From Flavobacterium davisii (GTDB lineage Bacteria > Bacteroidota > Bacteroidia > Flavobacteriales > Flavobacteriaceae), in the NCBI RefSeq assembly GCF_019565505.1, contig NZ_CP067378.1:2294001-2358000 (forward strand): a DNA stretch of 64,000 nucleotides. Reading direction: 5' to 3'. Below are positions 18,450 through 25,563 of the stretch, piece after piece (within the stretch, counting starts at the first letter, position 1; each line of letters begins with the position of its first letter). Under the pieces are notes generated by a model. That model was not told the DNA's origin and did no database searches. It was given only the letters and a program-made list of their open reading frames with translations. The translations under genes were made by a program, and so were the position numbers.

Positions 18450-20510
18450 AATCGAGGATAAACATATAAAAGAAGCGGAACAAATTTTTATAAAAGGAAA
18501 TGAATTTGATAAATTACAACGAATTCCATTTATTAAAAATCTTGAAACTTGCGATTTGTTAGCTGTTCCGGTAGTGGAAAAACAACTGCTTTAATGGCAA
18601 AACTTTATTGTTTATCTAAACAACTCCCATTTAAAGATGGTTCAGGAATTTTAGTATTAGCTCATACTAATTCAACAGTTGATGAAATTGAAAATGAATT
18701 AAAAAAACATTGCCCTAATTTATTTGAATATCCAAACTTTATAGGAACAATACAAAGCTTTGTAAATAAGTTTTTAGCTAATCCTGCAAATTTTATAAAA
18801 TATAATTCCTACATAGCTAAAAATGATGATGAAATATATAAGAAAGAAGTAGCTGATTTTTTTTATAATAAACTTCAATGGAAAAAAGAAGAAGATGTTT
18901 CTCAAAAACTTAAGAATCTTTTATATGGCAAAGCAAATCATAATAGGACAAACATTACTACAAAAGAGAAAAATGAAAATACAATTGATTTTATTTTTTA
19001 TTTAAAATTCGATTTAATAAATAGAAAAATATTATACGGAGAGAAGAACACAACATTATTTAAGTTTGATGGGACAGCAAAAGACCATTATTTAGAAATT
19101 GAGAATTGGAAAGAAAATTTGTTTAGCAATGGTATTCTCTCATATAAAGATTCTTTTACATTGGCAAAATGGTATTTGTTTAATTTTTCAAAAGTAAAAG
19201 AGCAACTTCAGCATCGTTTTAAATATGTTTTTATTGATGAGATGCAAGATTTAGAAGAATATCAAATTGAGATTATTGATGATGTATTTAATAAAGGAAA
19301 CTCAAAAACAATAATGCAAAGGATAGGCGACCCAAATCAATCTATCTATAACAAAGTTAAAGACGAATGTGATTGGAAACCAAGAAATAGTATTTACTTA
19401 AATGGTTCAAACCGCTTAAGTGCCAAAAATGCAGATTTAGTGAATCACTTTACTCACAGAAATGAAGATAAAAAATTTATAGTTATTGGTGAAAGAAAAC
19501 TATCAAATAATGAAAAAGAAATTCATCCTCATTTAGTTTTATTTACCAAAGAAACCAAAGAACAATTAAAAATTAAATTTGAAGAGATAATAAAAAATCA
19601 TAATCTTCATAATATCGAAGAAAGGAAAAAAGGTTTTAAAATTATAGGTTGGACAGGGGAAAGAACAAATGAAGGAGATGGCAATTTATCTCTTCATACA
19701 ATTTTTGGATACAATAAATTAAGTAAAGCAAAAAAAGAAGATTTCGATTCATTGAGTAAATATCTTCAACTTTTTAATCAGGAAAAAGAAACTTTAGAAG
19801 CAGTTAGAAAATCAATACTGAATGCTTTTATTGCAATATTAAGATTTGAAGACAAGAAAATACCAAAGAAGATTAGAGGTAAAAGTGTAGAACGATTTTT
19901 TACTAAAAGCGATTTAATAGAATACATTAAAAATCATTCAGATAATGAAGTTTATGATACGTTTAAAGATAAATTATTTGGTTGGTGTTTTGATTTAGTT
20001 TCAAAGAAAAATTATAGAAAAATATTTAACTCTGTAAAAGATTTCATTGAGAACGAATTTAAAGATTGGTTCGATTTAGAACTTAATCCTAAAACACAGT
20101 TTTTTATTTTTGAATATGTTGATGAAATGAAAATTAAGAATAAAAAGATTGTTGAAGATGATTTAGGTATTGAAGTAACTACTGTTCATTCTGTAAAAGG
20201 TCAAACCAATTGTGCAACAATGTATGTTGAAACTACCTATAAAACACCTGTTTATGAAACTTTAAAGTTAAAGGAAGCGAGCAAAAATAAATCAATAAAA
20301 AAACAAGAGAAAAAAACTATCCCACTATTTAAACAAAAGCAAAGTTGTGAAACTCCAACAGGAATTGAAGCATTGAAAATGATGTATGTTGGTTTTTCTC
20401 GTCCAACACACTTATTATGTTTTGCAGTATTAGAAGAAAATGTTAAAGATGATTTAGAAAAATATAAAAATGCAGATTGGGTAATTATTGATGATTTAGT
20501 AAAAAAGTAA
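18439..20510 (+). CDS. gajB: GajB-like UvrD/PcrA helicase (frame break at the P-loop)
   Basis: About 690 residues starting at ATG 18439, which overlaps the end of gajA by 11 bases. The first ~45 residues end in CDLLAVP; one base is missing in CCGG at 18568-18571, after which the frame continues GSGKTTALMAKLY (motif I). Further motifs: LVLAHTNSTVDEI (Ia), FIDEMQDLE (II), IGDPNQSIY (III), GWTGER region, VTTVHSVKGQT (V) and MYVGFSRPTHLL (VI). It is longer than the founding Gabija GajB (~494 residues). If the break is real the ATPase is dead; I consider it a sequence error. Confidence 0.82.
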
Positions 20511-20514
20511 AATT

Positions 20515-20685
20515 ATGATAACAAAGGAGCAAATAGAAAATTTAGGATTTGATTATAAACAAAAACTTATAAATAATAATAAGGATTTTGTAAACATTGG
20601 AATAAAAACAATCATATCATTATCAATTGATGGTAAGGTTGATGTAGTTTTTGATAATAATTCTAAAAATTGGAGTAATATTTAA
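20515..20685 (+). CDS. Small unknown protein after gajB
   Basis: 56 codons from ATG 20515, 4 bases after the gajB stop, with AT-rich composition like gajAB. The protein starts MITKEQIENLGFDY and ends DNNSKNWSNI; it is acidic, soluble, and has a predicted beta-strand core (TIISLSIDGKVDVVFD). No family is recognised. Position suggests co-transcription with Gabija, either as an accessory component or a passenger of the same insertion. Confidence 0.45.
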   Translation: MITKEQIENLGFDYKQKLINNNKDFVNIGIKTIISLSIDGKVDVVFDNNSKNWSNI

Positions 20686-20691
20686 TCTAAA

Positions 20692-20716
20692 GATTGATTG
20701 ATTGATTGATTGATTG
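20692..20716. repeat. GATT tetranucleotide repeat, six units
   Basis: GATT is repeated six times in a row between the small gene after gajB and the second RlaP gene (~50 bases before its ATG). Short tandem repeats of this type can change length by slippage. Being intergenic, a change would alter promoter or leader spacing of the RlaP gene, not a reading frame. Confidence 0.85.
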
Positions 20717-20765
20717 AAATAATTTAAGAAGTAAAAAAACTATCTGAATAATACTTAAAAAATTA

Positions 20766-21824
20766 ATGACCATCCAAGACCTTAAATCTAATAACCTAAT
20801 CCTTTTTGAAGTAATCTCGGGTAGCAAGTCCTTTGGGCTGGACACCCCAACATCCGATACGGATATAAAAGGCGTGTATTATTTACCCAAAGAGCAGTTT
20901 TATGGGTTGGAGTATATTCCGCAAATTAGTAACGAAACCAACGATATAGTCTACTACGAATTAGGGCGTTTTGTGGAGCTATTGCTTAAAAACAATCCCA
21001 ACATTCTAGAAATCCTAGCCACGCCAGCAGATTGTATTTTATACAAGCATCCTATTATGGAACAGTTGCGATTAGAAGATTTCTTATCCAAATTGTGTAA
21101 AGATACTTTTGCGGGCTATGCCATGACGCAAATCAAAAAAGCAAGGGGACTCAATAAGAAAATTGTGAATCCGATGGAGAAAGAACGAAAATCACTTTTG
21201 GATTTTTGTTATGTGTTGCAAGGCTATAAAACGATTACGCTACCACAATGGTTGCATCAAAATGCTTACACACAAGAACAATGCGGTTTGATTAACCTGC
21301 CACATTCTCGGGGGATGTACGCCCTATTTTATGATAGCAAATTTACACTAGGCTATAAAGGAATTATCAAAAATGAAAAGTCCAACGAAGCGTCTTTGTC
21401 TTCTATTCCCAAAGGGGAAAAAGAAGTAGGTTATTTATATTGCAATCAGGATGCCTATTCTCAGTATTGCAAAGATTATAAAGACTATTGGGATTGGATT
21501 GCAAAACGAAATGAGGAGCGTTATAAATTGAATCAGTTGCACGGTAAAAATTACGACAGTAAAAATATGATGCACACGGTTCGTCTATTACAGTCGGCAT
21601 TGCAAATTGCGCAAACAGGCACATTAAATATCCGTGTGACCAACCGTGACGAACTCTTAAAAATCAAAACAGGCGATTTGGATTATGCGGTTTTGATGGA
21701 TAAAGCCGAACATCTTTTGGAAATTATTGAAAAAACTTACAACCAAGCCACACTTATGGAAACACCTCATTATCTTACTGTTGAAAAGACACTTATAGCC
21801 ATGAGAAAAGAATTGTATGCCTAA
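20766..21824 (+). CDS. RlaP-type predicted nucleotidyltransferase 2
   Basis: 352 residues. N-terminal signature FEVISGSKSFGLDTPTSDTD followed by IKGVYYLP (residues ~14-42) shows GS and DxD of Pol-beta-type nucleotidyltransferases; a conserved middle block ILEILATPAD and a helical C-terminal half (MMHTVRLLQSALQIA, ETPHYLTVEKTLI) match the longer members of the RlaP family. Higher GC than gajAB, like rtcB-side genes. It probably belongs to the same ancestral operon as rtcB and RlaP 1, now split by gajAB. Confidence 0.82.
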   Translation: MTIQDLKSNNLILFEVISGSKSFGLDTPTSDTDIKGVYYLPKEQFYGLEYIPQISNETNDIVYYELGRFVELLLKNNPNILEILATPADCILYKHPIMEQLRLEDFLSKLCKDTFAGYAMTQIKKARGLNKKIVNPMEKERKSLLDFCYVLQGYKTITLPQWLHQNAYTQEQCGLINLPHSRGMYALFYDSKFTLGYKGIIKNEKSNEASLSSIPKGEKEVGYLYCNQDAYSQYCKDYKDYWDWIAKRNEERYKLNQLHGKNYDSKNMMHTVRLLQSALQIAQTGTLNIRVTNRDELLKIKTGDLDYAVLMDKAEHLLEIIEKTYNQATLMETPHYLTVEKTLIAMRKELYA

Positions 21825-21889
21825 TTTTTGGTTTTCTTTAAAAAATGGTGCTAATTCTTGGTGTATTTTATAAACCAACAATTAGCACC

Positions 21890-22153
21890 ATGAGCGAAAC
21901 CAGACATACCTTCGGAAGAAAACCCCTTACACGTAAATCAAAAAACTTAAAACCAAGAGTTGACCTAACCGCTATGGTTAGCATTTCTTTCTTATTGATA
22001 GTCTTCTTTATGTTGACCTCTTTTTTATCACGCCCAAATGAAATGGATTTAGGAATGTCTGGAGAAAGAGGATGTTATGATGGTTGCTATGTAGTTGCCC
22101 ATGATAGAAAATGTACAATATTATTAAACCCAGATTACGCATTAGAAAAATAA
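21890..22153 (+). pseudogene. ExbD/TolR N-terminal half truncated by a MITE
   Basis: From ATG 21890 the frame gives a charged cytoplasmic start (RKPLTRKSKNLKPRVDLTAM) and one membrane helix (VSISFLLIVFFMLTSFL), typical of ExbD/TolR proton-channel subunits of TonB systems. After DRKCTILL at 22126 the sequence runs into the MITE, which supplies NPDYALEK and the stop. The periplasmic C-terminal half is missing on the far side of the MITE. No exbB or tonB neighbours are present, so the fragment is probably non-functional. Confidence 0.7.
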
Positions 22154-22274
22154 ATTTTATAATTTATTGAAATAAAAGGATTTATTTATTTGGTAATTCT
22201 AGTTCGTAATTTTATATAGTACTAACAATCAATAAAATATGTTTTTTGAAAATCTCTAACGCGTAATCTGGGTT
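22127..22274 (+). mobile_element. 148 bp MITE type A, copy 3
   Basis: AACCCAGATTACGCATTAGA at the left and its near inverted complement TCTAACGCGTAATCTGGGTT at the right, with the standard type A interior. It lies at the junction of two unrelated truncated genes: exbD on the left and an unidentified gene on the right. This is what recombination between two MITE copies with loss of the DNA between them would leave. Confidence 0.87.
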
Positions 22275-22282
22275 TAATCAAA

Positions 22283-22519
22283 TTGTTTACTACTGAAAAC
22301 CGTTTGTACAATGTGTTGAGCAAAGAAGGTGAATTTCACCCCAAACGCATAGGTAAACTTACGGGTTGGATGAGCCAAGACATCATGATCGATTTTAAAA
22401 AAGAGCATGAAACTGTTTTGGAATCTTTAGACAAAGAAAGTCAAAAAGCAATCAACAAGCGTTTAAATGTTTTGATAATCAGTGTTATTAAAGAAGAATT
22501 TATGACGTTTAAAGTTTAA
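22283..22519 (+). CDS. Unknown protein, probably 5'-truncated by the MITE
   Basis: About 78 codons with no ATG near the start (a TTG at 22283 is the first possible start, 9 bases after the MITE). The sequence, with ENRLYNVLSKEGEFHPKRIG, KLTGWMSQDIMIDFKKEH and a helical end KRLNVLIISVIKEEFMTF, is well formed and not repetitive. It does not match the missing part of ExbD. No family is recognised. It directly precedes the operator and tRNA-like array, so it may be a lost member of the repair locus. Confidence 0.45.
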   Translation: MFTTENRLYNVLSKEGEFHPKRIGKLTGWMSQDIMIDFKKEHETVLESLDKESQKAINKRLNVLIISVIKEEFMTFKV

Positions 22520-22527
22520 TTTATTAA

Positions 22528-22565
22528 CTACGTAAATTAATTGCGTAGTTAGTTTTGAATCTTTG
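22528..22565 (+). promoter_or_regulatory. Palindromic operator and -7 box before the tRNA-like array
   Basis: CTACGTAAATTAATTGCGTAG at 22528-22548, extendable to 25 bp with AA/TT, is nearly identical to the rtcB operator at 14322. AATCTTTG at 22558-22565 has the same 9-base spacing. Flanking bases (GTTTTRAATCTTTGT) are conserved too, so about 40 bases are shared. The tRNA-like array and the SPFH gene are thus predicted to be co-regulated with rtcB. Confidence 0.65.
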
Positions 22566-22726
22566 TACAACGAAAACAAGTTCATTAATTTATAAAAATA
22601 TCAAACAAGTCCAGTTGGGTGTTTCTGTATAACACTAATGTGGTAAGGGTTACGCGTGAGGCGTGTTACAACTTACTATGCAACTTGATTTGATGGGTTT
22701 AGTATTTACCTTAAAATACTGATTTT

Positions 22727-22800
22727 GTAGGTTCGAATCCTACTTCCTCATTGAGTTGAAGAATGGCGAAATTGGTAAACGCACAGAATTAGGGATTCTG
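22727..22800 (+). ncRNA. tRNA-like unit A (T-arm, acceptor hairpin, D-arm, anticodon arm)
   Basis: T-arm GTAGG-TTCGAAT-CCTAC (22727-22743) is perfect. It is followed by TTCCTC (22744-22749) that can pair with GAG and GAA at 22753-22760 with a two-base bulge, then D-arm GCG...CGC (22766-22782) with loop containing TTGG, then anticodon arm CAGAA-TTAGGGA-TTCTG (22784-22800). The order is that of a circularly permuted tRNA. The D and anticodon arms look leucine-tRNA-like, but the long variable arm is missing and the triplet at the anticodon position is AGG. Confidence 0.45.
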
Positions 22801-22811
22801 TAATCAAACGC

Positions 22812-22881
22812 ATCGGTTCGAGTCCGATACGCAATACGTTGCGTTAGCTCAGTTGGTTAGAGCGCTACACTTTCACTGTAG
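22812..22881 (+). ncRNA. tRNA-like unit B, perfectly paired in circularly permuted order
   Basis: T-arm ATCGG-TTCGAGT-CCGAT (22812-22828), then ACGCAA (22829-22834) pairs perfectly with TTGCGT (22839-22844) across a TACG tetraloop, giving a capped acceptor stem. TA (positions 8-9) leads to D-arm GCTC-AGTTGGTTA-GAGC (22847-22863), one G, and anticodon arm CTACA-CTTTCAC-TGTAG (22865-22881) with the glutamate triplet TTC. All four stems are free of mismatches. There is no free acceptor end or CCA, so it cannot be aminoacylated as it stands. Confidence 0.62.
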
Positions 22882-23082
22882 TTTTTTTGAAAGAGTGGAA
22901 TCTCTCTTAAAAAAGATTCACCAGTACAAAAAAATGTTCAGAACGGAACAAGCTTGCGACTTATTTAGTTGATACGTCAGTGTAATGAATCAGCAAGCAC
23001 TTTTGAGAAAGCCTGATTTAGGTTCGCTTTTACTAGAAGATTGCTTTGCTTTTGGATTTGATAGCTTCAATTTTAAATAAAA

Positions 23083-23198
23083 ATGAACGCTAAACAGAAT
23101 TTGAAACCTTTTCAATCTGTAAAGTAAAACAACTCATTTCCGCTTTGGATAAAGCGATTTCGTTCGAACATTTTTTAAAAAGATACACTAAAAATTGA
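23083..23198 (+). CDS. Possible small protein gene before the SPFH gene (frame break)
   Basis: From ATG 23083 the frame reads MNAKQNLKPFQSVK then stops; one frame over it continues KQLISALDKAISFEHFLKRY to a TGA at 23196-23198, five bases before the SPFH start. The joined ~38-residue peptide looks protein-like, but it is short and unproven. Upstream, 22917-23082 contains short frames (for example MNQQALLRKPDLGSLLLED from 22985) and small hairpins such as CGCTTTGGATAAAGCG at 23140, none of which I can identify. Confidence 0.25.
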
Positions 23199-23203
23199 AA
23201 AAT

Positions 23204-24504
23204 ATGATACAAAGAATTACCATAGAAACCTTTCAAGTTGGTTTGGTTTTTAAGAATAAGAAATTGACAAAAGTCTTGACAGAAGGTAAGCACTTCTTGA
23301 TTGGAACACAATTAGAAGTACGTTATTTTGATATGCGTACACCCTTTGAAACCGATTTGGAATTGGATGTTTTGTTGAAAAATGAAACCTTAGCTCAAAT
23401 GTTGGAAGTAGTTGAGGTTGCTGATTACCATGTGGTATTGCAATTTGTAAATAAGAATTTCAAAACGGTATTAAAAAAGGAAAATATGCCTTTTGGAAAG
23501 GCGTTTACCAGTACCAATTTATAACCTACAATATGACGCTTGAATTTGTAGCTCCAACACATTTGGACATTTTATTGAAAAATGAAGAGTTGGCCACTTT
23601 ATTGGATGTGATTACGGTTAAAGACAACGAAATTGTTTTGCAATATGTAAATGATAATTTCAAAGAAGTCTTAACTGCTGGAAAATACGCTTTTTGGAAA
23701 GGATTTACACAATATGATTTTAAAACGATTGATTTGAATCAAACCGAAATCATTGAAAATAGAGACAAAAAACTATTGGAACATCCAAAAATGAAAGCTT
23801 TTGTTCAAAAATTTGATGTTTTGAATTATGAAAAAGGTTTGTTGTTTGTTAATGGTAAATTGACTCAAGTTTTGGAGGCAGGCACCTATAATTTTTGGAA
23901 TAACGGGACTACTTTGGAAGTAAAAACCGCAGATTTGCGTCAACAACAAATGGAAATTTCAGGCCAAGAACTGTTGACGAAAGATAAAGCCAATTTGAGA
24001 ATCAACTTTTTTGCAAAATATCAAGTTACCGATATTCAAAAAGCGTTGACCGAAAATAAAGACTATGAAAAACAGTTGTACATCTTGTTGCAATTGGCAT
24101 TGCGTGCTTATGTGGGCGGTTATACCTTGGATGAATTATTGACTAAAAAAGATGAAATCGGTCAAGCCATATTAGCAGAAACACAAACCAAGGTTACGGC
24201 ATTGGGCGTAGCAGTTTTTGATGCAGGTATTCGTGACGTGATTTTGCCGGGCGATATGAAAGAAATCATGAACCAAGTTTTGGTTGCCGAAAAAAAAGCA
24301 CAAGCCAACACCATTATGAGACGTGAGGAAACTGCTTCTATGAGAAGTATGTTGAATACCGCCAAATTGATGGAAGAAAACGAAATGCTTTGGAAATTGA
24401 AAGAGATGGAATACGTAGAAAAAATTGCCGATAAAATTGGAGAAATCACCATTTCAGGAAGCGGAAACATCATCGGACAATTGAAAGAAATTTTTGTAAA
24501 ATAA
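23204..24504 (+). CDS. SPFH/Band-7 (slipin-like) protein of the RNA-repair locus (frame break)
   Basis: About 433 residues after removing one A from the run near 23474-23479. The N-terminal half holds four repeats of a short beta-motif of the form G-L-x-F-x-N-x-K-L-T-x-V-L-x-x-G-K-Y-x-F-W (e.g. VLTAGKYAFWKG, VLEAGTYNFW). The Band-7 core follows (TADLRQQQMEISGQELLT, KANLRINFFAKYQV, ALRAYVGGYTLDELL) and a coiled C-terminus (MKEIMNQVLVAEKKAQA). There is no membrane anchor, unlike classical slipins. SPFH scaffolds are known companions of RtcB/RlaP; here it follows the tRNA-like array, likely in the same transcript. Confidence 0.85.
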
Positions 24505-24513
24505 TGAAACATT

Positions 24514-24549
24514 ACTATCACGCTAAATTTTTACCTTTAGCGTGATAGT
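24514..24549. terminator. Bidirectional terminator between SPFH and fabD
   Basis: ACTATCACGCTAAA at 24514-24527 pairs perfectly over 14 bp with TTTAGCGTGATAGT at 24536-24549, with an 8-base loop, placed between the convergent ends of the SPFH gene and fabD. Confidence 0.85.
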
Positions 24550-24558
24550 TCTATAAGA

Positions 24559-25428
24559 TTAAGCAGAAATAGTAGCTACCTCTTTATTAATTTTGTTTAC
24601 TAAACCAACAAGCACTTTACCGGGGCCAACTTCGGTAAAACTAGTTGCACCATCTGTAATCATTTGGTTGACAGATTGAGTCCATTTTACAGCCCCCGTT
24701 AATTGCGCAATTAAATTATTTTTAATTTCAGCAGGATCGCTTACGGCATTAGCCGTTACATTTTGATATACGGGACATGAAGGTATGTTAAAAGAAGTAC
24801 TTTCAATAGCAGCGGCTAATTTTTCTCTTGCAGGTTCCATCATAGGAGAGTGAAAAGCACCTCCAACAGGTAAAATTAAGGCTCTTTTAGCACCTGCTTC
24901 TTTCATTTTTTCACAAGCTATTTCTACAGCTTTTAACTCGCCTGAAATAACCAACTGTCCTGGACAGTTGTAATTAGCTGCTACTACTACGCCATCTATA
25001 GAAGCACAAATGGCTTCTACTACTGCATCGTCTAGGTTTAAAACTGCAGCCATTGTAGAAGGAACCATTTCACAAGCCTCTTGCATAGCCAAAGCACGTT
25101 GTGAAACTAACTTTAAACCATCCTCAAATGATAAAGCACCATTTGCAACTAAAGCCGAAAATTCACCTAAAGAATGTCCTGCGACCATGTCCGGTTCTAT
25201 CTCTAAAACCTTGGCAGAAATAACAGAATGTAAAAAAACAGCAGGCTGTGTTACTTTTGTTTCTTTTAATTCTTCGGCAGTGCCTTCAAACATGATGTCT
25301 GTAATACGAAAACCTAGAATAGTATTTGCTTGTTCAAATAATGTTTTAGCTAATTCTGATGATTCGTATAAATCCTTACCCATTCCGGTAAATTGTGCTC
25401 CTTGACCTGGAAAAATATATGCTTTCAT
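24559..25428 (-). CDS. fabD: Malonyl-CoA:ACP transacylase
   Basis: 289 residues, intact and of normal length. It transfers malonyl from CoA to acyl carrier protein in fatty-acid synthesis in the cytoplasm. Motifs: YIFPGQGAQFTGMGKDL at the N-terminus, the nucleophile elbow AGHSLGEFSAL with the catalytic serine (~90), and the active-site histidine region GGAFHSPMM (~198), with GPGKVLVGL near the end. It is monocistronic here and marks the return to core chromosome. Confidence 0.96.
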   Translation of the reverse strand: MKAYIFPGQGAQFTGMGKDLYESSELAKTLFEQANTILGFRITDIMFEGTAEELKETKVTQPAVFLHSVISAKVLEIEPDMVAGHSLGEFSALVANGALSFEDGLKLVSQRALAMQEACEMVPSTMAAVLNLDDAVVEAICASIDGVVVAANYNCPGQLVISGELKAVEIACEKMKEAGAKRALILPVGGAFHSPMMEPAREKLAAAIESTSFNIPSCPVYQNVTANAVSDPAEIKNNLIAQLTGAVKWTQSVNQMITDGATSFTEVGPGKVLVGLVNKINKEVATISA

Positions 25429-25563
25429 TAAAAATATTTTTTATAGTTAAAAGTAGAATTGTTGAACAGAATTTTGGACAAAAATACATAAAATTATTTG
25501 GGAAACGACTTTTGTAACTTTTATCAATGAATAGCGTCTAACCACTCATCAAACATTTATATT

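Larger units (their letters stand above)
22650..22915 (+). ncRNA. Tandem tRNA-like RNA array of the RNA-repair locus
   Basis: The stretch contains three anticodon-like arms (22701-22720, 22784-22800, 22865-22881), two D-like arms (22766-22782, 22847-22863) and two perfect T-arms (22727-22743, 22812-22828), ending in a long hairpin (22882-22914, T-run paired to A-run). Spacing rules out a set of ordinary tRNAs: units lack own acceptor partners, and the 3' acceptor strand of one unit pairs with the 5' strand of the next. SPFH modules in RtcB/RlaP loci have been predicted to work with a tRNA-like RNA. The exact transcript ends are unknown; the promoter is at 22528-22565. Confidence 0.6.

Noticed and set aside
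18549..18570. TTG start for a shorter gajB
   Set aside because: It would begin just before the P-loop. The frame from ATG 18439 carries a sensible N-terminus ending CDLLAVP, which joins GSGKTT after a one-base repair.
20692..20716. CRISPR-type repeat
   Set aside because: It is a 4-base tandem repeat without spacers; no repeat-spacer array is visible anywhere in the window.
22283..22519. C-terminal half of the exbD gene displaced by the MITE
   Set aside because: The sequence lacks the periplasmic ExbD pattern and reads as a different, mostly helical protein.
22766..22835. Ordinary tRNA-Leu gene
   Set aside because: D, anticodon and T arms are present, but the 5' strand before the D-arm does not pair with the 3' strand after the T-arm, the variable arm is short and the anticodon triplet would be AGG. 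Pairing with the next unit fits much better.
22839..22881. Ordinary tRNA-Glu(TTC) gene
   Set aside because: The T-arm and 3' acceptor expected after the anticodon arm are replaced by a T-run/A-run hairpin, so there is no complete standard tRNA.
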